Part shown: positions 7,590-15,454 of the stretch, piece by piece
Layout of the letters: every line of letters begins with the position of its first letter
Position numbering within the stretch: position 1 is the first letter of the stretch
From: Microcaldota archaeon
Lineage (GTDB): Archaea > Micrarchaeota > Micrarchaeia > Micrarchaeales > Micrarchaeaceae
NCBI GenBank assembly: GCA_021789815.1
Contig: JAJYIZ010000005.1
Coordinates: forward strand, 1-40,774
Direction: 5' to 3'
DNA: 40,774 nucleotides
Notes under the pieces: generated by a model
Databases searched by the model: none
The model's input: only the letters and a program-made list of their open reading frames with translations
What the model was told of the DNA's origin: nothing
Translations under genes and position numbers: made by a program

Positions 7590-9101
7590 ATGGCCAGAGG
7601 TAGAGGACGGAAGAAAGCGGACGAGCCGATACGATACGCAAACGCTATGACAGCGGCAATATTCGTAGCGTCGTTCGTCATATTGGTGCTCGACTATTAT
7701 GCGGGCTCTCTAGGGGTAGTCAACCAGATCATAGTGGCGCTGGGCACGCTTCTCATATCAGGAGCAGCAATCAAGAAGCTCAAGTCGCTTAAGGGAGGTT
7801 ATGGAATATACATGCTGGCTGGCAAGCGCGGAATCTCTACTGTAGATAGTTTATCAAAAAGAAATGCGAAATTCTGGAAGAGCATGGCGATGTGGGGTCT
7901 TGTCATGGGCTTCGGCATCCTGTCATATCCTCTCCTGAAAGGAAAGGTCGACAAGAGGCTCTATGCTCTTGGCATCATCTCGATACTTTTCTTCCTCTAT
8001 TTCGTTATTCCGTGCACGCCCCTCTCGTTCCAGTTCATAAGAATAGCGCAGCTCAAGGGATTCGGGGTCAACGCCGCGGCAGAGTGCATACCGTCCTTCT
8101 CTGGGCTTACTCCATACGGTTATCTGATCTACGGTGCGACTGCGCTTTCGGGTTTCTCAGGCTTCCTCATACTATCGCTGATGGCAAACGCAATGACTGT
8201 CTTCTCGAGCAGCATATCTTACGGGCTTTCGGTATACTCGGGCAACCCGCAGCCATCGCTGCTTACCAACCTTGTGCCAGGCGTAGCTCCGGTTATACCT
8301 GGCATAACAATACCTCTGATAGCGGGCATACTAGCTCTTGCTATAATACTTACCATACACGAATTCTCCCACGGGGTACTGGCTAGGCTGGCAAAGGTGA
8401 AGATTAAGTCGATAGGCCTCCTGCTCTTCGGTGTGATACCTATAGGTGCGTTCGTAGAGCCGGACGAAAAGACTATCAACAAGCTCGACCTGCAGTCCCA
8501 GAACAACATATCCGCAGCAGGAATATCATCGAACTTCCTTGCAGCAATATTCTTTTTTGTACTCACTTTCATTTTCCTAATCTACGTTGTGCCGTACATC
8601 TACCAAAACAAAGGAGTATTCATAGAGTCTGTTCTCCCGAACAGCCCAGCCAATGGAGTATTATCAGCGGGCATGCAGATACTCTACTGGAATGGCCACC
8701 AGGTTAGCAACATAACCTCACTGGAGCTGGCCGGCGCAAATACCCTGCCGGGTTCACAAGTGAACGTTGTCACAAACAAGGGCAGCTACACCTTCAATGC
8801 AGTGTCCATAAGCGGATCTACAAGAGGTGAAGTAGGGATAACCCCGACGCAGGAGACGGCTGTAGTCAATACAACATACGGCCATACCATGGACTTCCTT
8901 TACAAGCTGTTTTCGCTGTCGTTCATACTGAACTTCCTCGTAGCAATAGTGAACCTGCTGCCTGTGCCTGGCTTTGATGGCTACAGGATATACAGGACAA
9001 ACATCAAAGGTCAATTCTTCATCAGGTTTGTAACGTTCCTGATAATTGTAGGGCTTGTCCTGAATACTCTACCGTGGCTTTACATAGGCATACTGCACTG
9101 A
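7590..9101 (+). CDS. Site-2-type intramembrane metalloprotease (M50) with PDZ domain
   Basis: The protein cuts transmembrane helices of membrane-bound regulators. Zinc ligands are seen in H257-E258-F-S-H261, and the third-ligand motif N455-L-L-P-V-P-G-F-D463-G is present. Between them lies a PDZ-like domain, roughly residues 340-420, containing the block Val-Leu-Pro-Asn-Ser-Pro-Ala. At least seven further hydrophobic segments occur, including several N-terminal helices before the catalytic motif. I chose ATG 7590 (503 residues) over an upstream TTG because the TATA element at ~7558 predicts initiation near 7585. The substrate is unknown, and no anti-sigma-like partner is adjacent. Confidence 0.92.
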   Translation: MARGRGRKKADEPIRYANAMTAAIFVASFVILVLDYYAGSLGVVNQIIVALGTLLISGAAIKKLKSLKGGYGIYMLAGKRGISTVDSLSKRNAKFWKSMAMWGLVMGFGILSYPLLKGKVDKRLYALGIISILFFLYFVIPCTPLSFQFIRIAQLKGFGVNAAAECIPSFSGLTPYGYLIYGATALSGFSGFLILSLMANAMTVFSSSISYGLSVYSGNPQPSLLTNLVPGVAPVIPGITIPLIAGILALAIILTIHEFSHGVLARLAKVKIKSIGLLLFGVIPIGAFVEPDEKTINKLDLQSQNNISAAGISSNFLAAIFFFVLTFIFLIYVVPYIYQNKGVFIESVLPNSPANGVLSAGMQILYWNGHQVSNITSLELAGANTLPGSQVNVVTNKGSYTFNAVSISGSTRGEVGITPTQETAVVNTTYGHTMDFLYKLFSLSFILNFLVAIVNLLPVPGFDGYRIYRTNIKGQFFIRFVTFLIIVGLVLNTLPWLYIGILH

Positions 9102-9278
9102 TCAATGGAGAACTTTTCTCTTGAGAACGAATTCGTATTCCTTGAGATGCTCGTATGCTTCCTCTAGCCGCTGCCTATCCACATTGCTGGGCAGATGCTC
9201 AGGGTCGCTCCTGCCTCTGTTCTCCAGTATTGCCTTGCACGCTGCATAGAGAGCCTCTATCCTACGCTTATGTTCCAT
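9102..9278 (-). CDS. Small helical protein of unknown function
   Basis: This is a 58-residue charged protein rich in Glu, Arg and Lys, predicted to form two helices. I do not recognise a family. It is supported as a gene by an ATG at 9278 with GGTGG just upstream, a TATA-like TTTATATTT ~35 nt before it on the minus strand, and a stop that immediately abuts the stop of the M50 protease gene. Upstream GTG codons at 9287 and 9284 are possible alternative starts. Confidence 0.55.
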   Translation of the reverse strand: MEHKRRIEALYAACKAILENRGRSDPEHLPSNVDRQRLEEAYEHLKEYEFVLKRKVLH

Positions 9279-9308
9279 CCTCACCACCGGTAATATAGCG
9301 CATAGAAA

Positions 9309-9319
9309 AAATATAAAGG
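9309..9319 (-). promoter_or_regulatory. TATA box for the 58-residue protein
   Basis: On the minus strand an uninterrupted A/T run containing TTTATATTTT lies 31-41 nt before ATG 9278. It falls in the 72-nt gap after the phosphoesterase stop codon, so the small gene can be transcribed on its own or as the end of the Lhr-phosphoesterase transcript. Confidence 0.45.
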
Positions 9320-9350
9320 AATCTTTAACTTTCGGTTATCTGCGTGCACG

Positions 9351-10091
9351 CTAAATGGCCTTCCTGAGCGCGCTTATGCTCCCAAAGTCTATTGTGGAAC
9401 CATAGCCTGCAGCTATCGCATGCATTTTTCCTACATCTACCTTTTCAAAAATCGGAGCGAGCAGCTCGCTTTCCGGTACAGTATTTATTTCGGTGCCTGA
9501 CGCGAAGTAATTGATTGCTGGGAGAACTAGTATCTTTTTCTTTTCGTAATCTCCATAAAGGAAGCAGCGCAGTTTCTCCTTCTTGCCGGCTTTGTTGAAT
9601 ATCGCTATTGCAGGGTGTTCGTGCCCCATTACGAGAATCTTTGCGTCTTTTGCCTCTCTGGGCAATTCTTCTCCGTGGAAGAACAGATAATCACCAAGCC
9701 TTGCTTCTTGCTGATATATCTTAAGACCGAACGGTTCTCTGTACCTGTCAACGAAATTATCGTGGTTCCCCTTTATCAGGATAAGTGATATCTTCTTCTC
9801 TTTAGCGAAGTTTATGAAATCATAGAGCTCATTGAACTCTTCTTCATCTACCTTAGAAAACTCGTTCTTTATGTCGCCGTTTACTATTATCGTCTTTGCT
9901 CCCGTCTTCTTCAGTGTTTCATCCAAAATCCTGCAGATGTGCTTTAGGTTTACTTTTGGTATCAGGACGCCCTTCTTTGCCATTACGCCTTCGTAGCCAA
10001 GATGTGGATCTGCTATGACAACCGCATCAAGGCTCTTTATGAAGATGGTCGGAGTACCATCGATCAATTCTATATCATCTGTCAGCTTCAT
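9351..10091 (-). CDS. Mre11/SbcD-like metallophosphoesterase (COG1407 type)
   Basis: This 246-residue two-metal phosphoesterase has every ligand motif: D28-x-H30, G72-D73, G108-N109-H110-D111, H139 (His-Gly) and G156-H157-E-H159. It belongs to the small archaeal SbcD-related family, distinct from true Mre11 by its short length and missing capping domain. The start codon directly follows the Lhr helicase stop (TGAATG), so the two are translationally coupled. In bacteria a related enzyme, MPE, is encoded with Lhr and acts as a manganese-dependent single-strand DNA nuclease (established for Pseudomonas putida). A nuclease role here is inferred from that pairing and the conserved ligands. Confidence 0.88.
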   Translation of the reverse strand: MKLTDDIELIDGTPTIFIKSLDAVVIADPHLGYEGVMAKKGVLIPKVNLKHICRILDETLKKTGAKTIIVNGDIKNEFSKVDEEEFNELYDFINFAKEKKISLILIKGNHDNFVDRYREPFGLKIYQQEARLGDYLFFHGEELPREAKDAKILVMGHEHPAIAIFNKAGKKEKLRCFLYGDYEKKKILVLPAINYFASGTEINTVPESELLAPIFEKVDVGKMHAIAAGYGSTIDFGSISALRKAI

Positions 10092-12764
10092 TCAACCATT
10101 CTTCTTTATCCTCTCAAGGACGAGCTTGTGCAACGATTGGAGGTATTTATTGCGTTCCTTCATAAGGACAACGTCTGCATGTCCAAAGGTTATCATGCTG
10201 TGCGCAAACGGAGATGGGAAAGGTGTTTCAATGAACTTGTAGGACATTGCCCCACTCTTCAGGTCCTTTAGTATGTTTTCGGCTCTTGGAAGGTCCATCA
10301 CATCGTTGAATATCTCTCTATATACCTCTTTTATTATTGGGAAGTTGGGGTCGATCTGCTCCGCGGCATTGAGTATTAGTTGTGAGTTCACCTGTTGCCT
10401 ACCAACTGTTATCTTGTAGCCTTTGTAGTTTCTCAGTATCATAAAGCTCCTTGCAGCTACGTGCCTGAAACGCCTGCGCATCAGCTCCGTCTTTCTTATG
10501 TTCTTCTTCAACATCTTTGTTATGTCAGAGCTTGTTATATCCGAGACAAGGTCCGCTACTGTTCCTTTATCGAAATCAATATCTTCTTCAGTAGACAGGA
10601 CAAATCCATTGTCATTGACCATGACCCCTATGTCTATGTCAAGCATTTCTCCAAGAAGTATGCCGAAAGCCCTTGACAGGGCATCGTTTATCCGCCTGCC
10701 ATAAAGCGAATGGAATATCAGGTAGCTTTTGTCAGAGTCTACCCCTTTTGTTGACTCTATCACAAGCGTTTTGTCGTTTGGGACAGTATTGGTGAAGAGA
10801 AGCTGTTCTACAAAGTACCCGAAGATCGCACGCTTTGCGTTGTCGTCTATTGGGAGCTTGTCCAAGAACTCTTTGGCCTCTTTCGGCAAAGCACCCTTTC
10901 TTAATAGGGATTTTACTTTCGTCTTCTTTATGCAGTTAAGAACGATTGTGCTGAATTCTCCTCTGAATTTGCCTATCTCTACTGCAAGCTCATAGCTCAG
11001 TGGCAATTGTTCTGAAAACCACGGGGGAATGGTCGGCGCGCTGTCGTGAGCCTCTGTCACAAATGCCTTCATGCCGCGAGTGTATTCGAATCTGTAAAGA
11101 CGGCCGCCAAGAGTGAATACGTCTCCTTCCTTAAGCCTTGTGAGGAACTCCTCTTCAATGTTACCAATCCATCTGTTGCCTTTTGTCAGCACATTTACGG
11201 CTACTTCATCGGGTATCGTCCCCTGGTTGAGCATGTATATTACCTTAGTAAACCTGCCGCGCTTTCCAAATGCATTCTCCTTCTCATCGTACCATATTTT
11301 CGCATAGACTCTTCGGCTTTCCAAACCAACATACGTGCCAGCAAGGTAGTTGAGCAGGTAAAGAAAGTCCTCCTTCGAAAGTTCATGATAGGGGTAGGAG
11401 CGTCTAACCACTCCAAGCGCATCATCTACATTCCATTTGTTTGTCAGCGACATGCCGACTATGTGCTGCGAAAGGACATCGAGCGCGTTCTGCGGCACGG
11501 AGAAGGTATCAAGGTGCTTCTTCAGGGCAGCATCGAGCATTACTGTGCATTCCACAAGGTCATCCCTGTTCAACACTATCATCTCGCCCTTTGCTACCGC
11601 CTTGAAACTGTGGCCCGCACGCCCAAATCTCTGTATAGCGCGCGTGACGCTCTTTGGAGAGCCTAGCTGTATCACATTCTCTATTGCCCCTACATCTATG
11701 CCGAGCTCCAGGCTGGTTGATGATACAGCGCATCTGAGCGATCCCTTCTTGAGAAGCTCCTCGACCTCGAGCCTTGACTCCCTCGAAAGAGAGCCGTGGT
11801 GGGCCGCTATATCATCGCCGTACTTGAAGCGGTGCTTTAGGTTGTAGACTACGCGTTCGGTACCACTTCTAGTGTTCGTGAAGATGAGCGTGCTCTTGCT
11901 CTGCTTTATTATCCTGTTTATCTCCTCGTACATCGAGTTCTCTACGCTGCCATCGCCAGTGTAAATAAGGTCCTTCACAGGGCTCATAGTCACTATGTCG
12001 AGTTTCTTGCTCCACGATGCATCTACGATTACACAATCTCTTGGCTTACCTTCATCATATCCGACCAGGAACTTGGCTGCCTCGTCTAGTGGGTGCAGAG
12101 TCGCACCAAGGCCGACTCTAGTAAAGTTACTTTCCGATATTTCGACAAGCCTTTCGAGCGACAAAGAAAGATGCACCCCACGCTTGTTATTGGCAAGTTC
12201 ATGGAGTTCATCAATTATCACATACTCCAGGCCTTTCATGTTAAGCGAGAATTTCTCGGAATTGAGTATTATGGCAAGGCTCTCTGGTGTAGTTACGAGT
12301 ATGTTTGGTGGTTTTAGAAGCTGTTCCCGTCTTTCTTTCTGGCTTGTATCACCGGTCCTAACGGCTATTGTAACCTTCCTTATGTTGCTCTTTATGACGT
12401 CCACTCCCTTATCCTTGACAATGTCCTGATAGATTTCTTCAAGAGGAACCGTCAGGTTCTTGTAGATATCGTTGTTGAGTGCCCTTAATGGCGATATGTA
12501 CACGCAGTATATGCGCTCTTCAAGTTTCCCTTTCAATGATAGGTCAAACAGTTTGCTTATTATCGTCAGAAAGCCGGACATCGTCTTTCCGCTGCCAGTC
12601 GGCGCAGTTATGAGGATGTTTTTTCCCTCGCTTATCAATTTGAAAGCGTACCTTTGCGGAGGAGTAAGCTCCTTGAACTTCTCTATGAACCATTTTCTAA
12701 CATATGGATTGAGCACCGCTAGGCTCTCTTCGTCATGAAAGGGTTCGCGGGCGTACTCTATCAT
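10092..12764 (-). CDS. lhr: Lhr-family superfamily 2 helicase
   Basis: The protein has 890 residues with an SF2 core at the N terminus. Walker A is A54-P-T-G-S-G-K60-T, and Walker B is D185-E-L-H188. A Ser-Ala-Thr-type motif appears as Gly-Ala-Thr, and motif VI as Gln-Arg-x-Gly-Arg-Ala-Gly-His. After the RecA domains comes the long winged-helix and beta-barrel region typical of Lhr core. Lhr proteins are 3'-5' DNA translocases linked to repair and replication stress. Upstream is a minus-strand TATA (12804-12812) and a GGTGACC ribosome-binding site. The coupled phosphoesterase downstream points to a joint helicase-nuclease function. Confidence 0.94.
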   Translation of the reverse strand: MIEYAREPFHDEESLAVLNPYVRKWFIEKFKELTPPQRYAFKLISEGKNILITAPTGSGKTMSGFLTIISKLFDLSLKGKLEERIYCVYISPLRALNNDIYKNLTVPLEEIYQDIVKDKGVDVIKSNIRKVTIAVRTGDTSQKERREQLLKPPNILVTTPESLAIILNSEKFSLNMKGLEYVIIDELHELANNKRGVHLSLSLERLVEISESNFTRVGLGATLHPLDEAAKFLVGYDEGKPRDCVIVDASWSKKLDIVTMSPVKDLIYTGDGSVENSMYEEINRIIKQSKSTLIFTNTRSGTERVVYNLKHRFKYGDDIAAHHGSLSRESRLEVEELLKKGSLRCAVSSTSLELGIDVGAIENVIQLGSPKSVTRAIQRFGRAGHSFKAVAKGEMIVLNRDDLVECTVMLDAALKKHLDTFSVPQNALDVLSQHIVGMSLTNKWNVDDALGVVRRSYPYHELSKEDFLYLLNYLAGTYVGLESRRVYAKIWYDEKENAFGKRGRFTKVIYMLNQGTIPDEVAVNVLTKGNRWIGNIEEEFLTRLKEGDVFTLGGRLYRFEYTRGMKAFVTEAHDSAPTIPPWFSEQLPLSYELAVEIGKFRGEFSTIVLNCIKKTKVKSLLRKGALPKEAKEFLDKLPIDDNAKRAIFGYFVEQLLFTNTVPNDKTLVIESTKGVDSDKSYLIFHSLYGRRINDALSRAFGILLGEMLDIDIGVMVNDNGFVLSTEEDIDFDKGTVADLVSDITSSDITKMLKKNIRKTELMRRRFRHVAARSFMILRNYKGYKITVGRQQVNSQLILNAAEQIDPNFPIIKEVYREIFNDVMDLPRAENILKDLKSGAMSYKFIETPFPSPFAHSMITFGHADVVLMKERNKYLQSLHKLVLERIKKNG

Positions 12765-12803
12765 TATAGGTCACCAGATGGAGATACTACTATAGCTGAG
12801 GAA

Positions 12804-12812
12804 GTATATAAT
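12804..12812 (-). promoter_or_regulatory. TATA box for the Lhr-phosphoesterase operon
   Basis: On the minus strand ATTATATAC lies ~40-48 nt before the Lhr ATG (12764), inside the 56-nt gap after the Lrp-type gene. A GGTGACC ribosome-binding site sits between it and the ATG. This lets the helicase be transcribed separately from the regulator. Confidence 0.5.
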
Positions 12813-12820
12813 CCAGAGCC

Positions 12821-13822
12821 CTACTTCCATTGTATTAGCGTATAATTCGACTTCACATCCAGGTTCCTGAAAGGCAGGAGTCCCTTAATGACCTCCGTTA
12901 TCCTCGCCTCTTTAATCTCTACGTTCTCCTTGCTGAATATCCTTGCATGCTCTTTTATTGCCCTGTCGAGCGCCTCCTGCCTGTTCTCGAAAAGTGCCAT
13001 TGTGAAGAAACGGTAGCTGCCGCTTGTAGGAGCGAGTATCTGGAATGTGTTGAGAAGGGGTACGCCCTCATCTGCATTCATGTAGCTGCTTCTCGCCATT
13101 GCGGATCTCTCTTGTGTGGTCTTGTTGAACCTGTAGTTGACAAAGTACGCAGCAATATACTTCTTTGGAGGATTCTGCACCGCTATTGTAAACCTCTTTA
13201 TTATTCCTGTTTTTCTGAGATTGAATATCCTGTATCTGGTTGTGCCTCTCTCCAACCCGGCCTTCTTTGATATCTCTGTAAAGGACATCCTGGAGTTCTC
13301 GTTCAGAAGCTTCAGTATCTTCTTGTCCTTCTCCGACAGCTTTATCGATTTTATGTCGTCTACAAAGTCATCCTGCAGCGGAAAGTACCCGAAGTGCGAG
13401 AGTACAAATTCAGAAGGCCGTATTACGGCTCCATATTCTGATAGTTCGGAAGAGATGTAGGTCTCCCAACGTATGTAGCTTACGGGATCACCTGCACGAG
13501 CATAGATTATCAGGTCAAAGTCGCCTTCCGTTAGGTAGACCTGCTGCGCGAACTGCTCCTTAGCGAAGAACGCTTTCAGCAATTTTGTATCCGGTTTCTT
13601 TGAGAACTTGACGGTTATCAGATGGCGCTCTGTGGTTCCAAGCTTCGTCTCGTCGACTTCTATGGTGTACTTTATGCCAAGGCTCTTCTCGAGGTTCTTT
13701 AGCTGCTTTGTTACGGTGACTCTGGAGCAGTTTGCCGCCTTGCTAAGCTCCGTGACCGTTGCACGCGAGTCTGCGCTAAGCTCCCTCACTATCATCTTCT
13801 GCGTCAGCGGGTAGAAATCCAT
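12821..13822 (-). CDS. Lrp/AsnC-type transcription regulator with two winged-helix domains
   Basis: This 333-residue regulator has an N-terminal winged helix (Leu-Ser-Ala-Asp-Ser-Arg-Ala-Thr-Val-Thr-Glu-Leu-Ser). A second lies around residues 160-215 (Asp-Lys-Lys-Ile-Leu-x-Leu-Leu-x-Glu-Asn-Ser-Arg-Met-Ser). Each is followed by an alpha/beta segment resembling the ligand-binding RAM fold, so the protein looks like a tandem Lrp. Typical Lrp proteins have ~150 residues and one such unit. ATG 13822 is preferred over TTG 13846 because the minus-strand TATA at 13850-13857 predicts a start near 13827. It is divergent from the EamA transporter across a gap holding a palindrome. The ligand is unknown. 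Confidence 0.82.
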   Translation of the reverse strand: MDFYPLTQKMIVRELSADSRATVTELSKAANCSRVTVTKQLKNLEKSLGIKYTIEVDETKLGTTERHLITVKFSKKPDTKLLKAFFAKEQFAQQVYLTEGDFDLIIYARAGDPVSYIRWETYISSELSEYGAVIRPSEFVLSHFGYFPLQDDFVDDIKSIKLSEKDKKILKLLNENSRMSFTEISKKAGLERGTTRYRIFNLRKTGIIKRFTIAVQNPPKKYIAAYFVNYRFNKTTQERSAMARSSYMNADEGVPLLNTFQILAPTSGSYRFFTMALFENRQEALDRAIKEHARIFSKENVEIKEARITEVIKGLLPFRNLDVKSNYTLIQWK

Positions 13823-13849
13823 GCAAACACTTATACGACGCAGCAAAGG

Positions 13850-13857
13850 TATAAAAG
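13850..13857 (-). promoter_or_regulatory. TATA box for the Lrp-type regulator
   Basis: Minus-strand CTTTTATA lies 28-35 nt before the ATG at 13822. That spacing predicts a nearly leaderless transcript. Confidence 0.6.
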
Positions 13858-13883
13858 CTTTACAATTTGTTGAAAACCATCAA

Positions 13884-13901
13884 ACAATATTCATATATTG
13901 T
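13884..13901. promoter_or_regulatory. Palindromic operator candidate in the Lrp/EamA divergent gap
   Basis: ACAATAT-TCAT-ATATTGT is a perfect 7-bp inverted repeat with a 4-base spacer. A weaker copy with arms ACAA/TTGT lies at 13862-13870. Lrp-type proteins bind A/T-rich palindromes of this size in their own promoters. The site is 7 nt upstream of the transporter TATA box, a position suited to control of either gene. Binding by the neighbouring regulator is inferred. Confidence 0.55.
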
Positions 13902-13907
13902 ATACTA

Positions 13908-13916
13908 TTTATAAAT
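13908..13916 (+). promoter_or_regulatory. TATA box for the EamA transporter
   Basis: TTTATAAAT is centred 27 nt before the ATG at 13939, so the transcript is predicted to be leaderless. No Shine-Dalgarno sequence is present before this ATG, in agreement. Confidence 0.65.
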
Positions 13917-13938
13917 CCGAGAAAACAATCTTCTCTGT

Positions 13939-15210
13939 ATGAAGATATCTAACAAGGGTCTACTGGCCATACTTGTTGTTGCACTGGAGCTTGCATTCCT
14001 GCCGATACTGTTAGAGATAGGTGGAAGCAGCCTCGGCGCAATACAGCTTCTTGTGTACACCTTTCTTGTTGGCAGCGTAGCCTCCCTGATGCTGACCTAC
14101 GTGAGGGACAGGGGAAAGGGCCTTGTAAAGATAATAAAGTCAAGAAAGGCATTACTGATAACGGCAATAGCAGGCATAACCAACTACGGAATAGCCAACC
14201 TTCTGCTGGCTGTTGGAACCCTGCACACAAACCCATCACTAGCTGCAGTTATACTTAGAAGCTGGGTCCTCATACTAGCGATACTGACTCCACTGCTCTT
14301 GAGGAATAAAATAAACAGGTACCAGATACTTGCAATCTGCATAGGAATAATAGGCATATACCTATTGGCTACCGGTGGCACGGCGGTCAGCATAAGCGCG
14401 TCAGCGCTTCCGTACATACTAGTGTTAATAGCAGCTGCGTTTGCAACAGCGATCTCAAACATTATGATAAAATCGTATCAGGTAAGCACTGTAGATAGCG
14501 TTGCTCTGTTTAACATTGCTTCGTTCGCCTTTGCACTAGCTCTTGCTGCAATATTCGGGGTGCATCTTGGGGCTTCTATGTCTTTGAAGGTTCTCGGAGT
14601 AATCCTATTCTTGGGCATAGTTCCATATACCCTAGGAAGTGTCCTCTTCTACTATTCGTTCAAGACCCTTAACTCGATATTCGTTGCTAATACCACATTA
14701 ATCATACCATTCCTTACAATACCATTCTCATATCTAATTCTTGGAACTCCGATAAAGCTCTACTACATATATGCTTACGCACTCATAGCTGTAGGCATAG
14801 TGATCCAGCAGAAGTATTCTAAGAAAGCTCCAGAATACGTAAAATCAAGGAGCAGCAGGATAAAGGACCTGCAGATGTTTGACGTTACCGGCGCATTCGT
14901 TAACAACAAGAGCAGTTCTATTTACAGGAGCGTCATGGAGGGCAAGCGTGCCTTGGCTATGCCAATAGATGGTGCATCATTCAAAGCCGAGCAGCATAAT
15001 GAGCTCTTCAGCAAGTACGGCTGCACAGCATTCACAAACAGGGAACCACATCCGGATGTAAGAGTGGATGAAATTCAATTCATAAACGAGATAATAGACC
15101 AGAAGCCAGGAGAGGATCTGCTAATATGCTTAGGTGAATCAAAGAACATAGAGAGTGCATTTGCAGAATTCGTAAGGCCTAACGGAAGTAACGAAGAATA
15201 TTTTGCATGA
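13939..15210 (+). CDS. EamA/DMT-family transporter with soluble C-terminal domain
   Basis: The protein has 423 residues. Residues 1-292 form about ten hydrophobic helices in two repeats, each ending in the Gly-Ile-x-Gly/Ala-Val-Gly-Ile-x-Tyr/Val type of the drug/metabolite transporter superfamily. Residues 293-423 are hydrophilic and read as an alpha/beta domain with strands Arg-Ala-Leu-Ala-Met-Pro and Asp-Leu-Leu-Ile-Cys-Leu-Gly. I do not recognise that domain. Ordinary EamA transporters end near residue 300. The substrate cannot be predicted. Transcription is divergent from a tandem Lrp regulator, which suggests control by an amino-acid-like effector. A small zinc-finger gene starts 9 nt downstream. 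Confidence 0.85.
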   Translation: MKISNKGLLAILVVALELAFLPILLEIGGSSLGAIQLLVYTFLVGSVASLMLTYVRDRGKGLVKIIKSRKALLITAIAGITNYGIANLLLAVGTLHTNPSLAAVILRSWVLILAILTPLLLRNKINRYQILAICIGIIGIYLLATGGTAVSISASALPYILVLIAAAFATAISNIMIKSYQVSTVDSVALFNIASFAFALALAAIFGVHLGASMSLKVLGVILFLGIVPYTLGSVLFYYSFKTLNSIFVANTTLIIPFLTIPFSYLILGTPIKLYYIYAYALIAVGIVIQQKYSKKAPEYVKSRSSRIKDLQMFDVTGAFVNNKSSSIYRSVMEGKRALAMPIDGASFKAEQHNELFSKYGCTAFTNREPHPDVRVDEIQFINEIIDQKPGEDLLICLGESKNIESAFAEFVRPNGSNEEYFA

Positions 15211-15219
15211 GGATAGATT

Positions 15220-15438
15220 ATGGCGAGGTTAGGTGAGAAGGAGATCAAAGGAACCGTAGTGGGAACAATAGGAATGTGTCCTCTTTGTGACGGTGTGAAT
15301 ATCGTGCCGCAGAAAAACATGGTGGCTCATCTAGAGGAACAGCACAAACTCACGATCAGGGCCGAGAGCTTTGTAGATGGTGATATCCTGATACTAACAA
15401 AGGAAAAGGGCTGGATCAAGTTTCTGCGCAACGCTTGA
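15220..15438 (+). CDS. Small C2H2 zinc-finger protein
   Basis: This 72-residue protein has one zinc-binding signature: C20-x2-C23-x13-H37-x4-H42. It is flanked by short beta-strands (Gly-Thr-Val-Val-Gly-Thr-Ile before; Asp-Ile-Leu-Ile-Leu-Thr after). Such single C2H2 proteins are common in archaea and may bind DNA, RNA or protein; no target is evident. A GAGG element about 8 nt before the ATG supports the start. Its 9-nt distance from the transporter gene suggests one transcript. It converges on the S51 peptidase gene. Confidence 0.75.
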   Translation: MARLGEKEIKGTVVGTIGMCPLCDGVNIVPQKNMVAHLEEQHKLTIRAESFVDGDILILTKEKGWIKFLRNA

Positions 15439-15454
15439 TTGTCTTAATAGCAAC

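Noticed and set aside
11046-11666. 206-codon open frame on the plus strand inside lhr
   Set aside because: It lies fully antisense to a helicase gene with all motifs in frame, has no promoter, and its translation shows no domain.
15211-15219. Separate promoter for the small zinc-finger gene
   Set aside because: Only 9 nt separate it from the transporter gene and no TATA-like sequence fits at the end of that gene.
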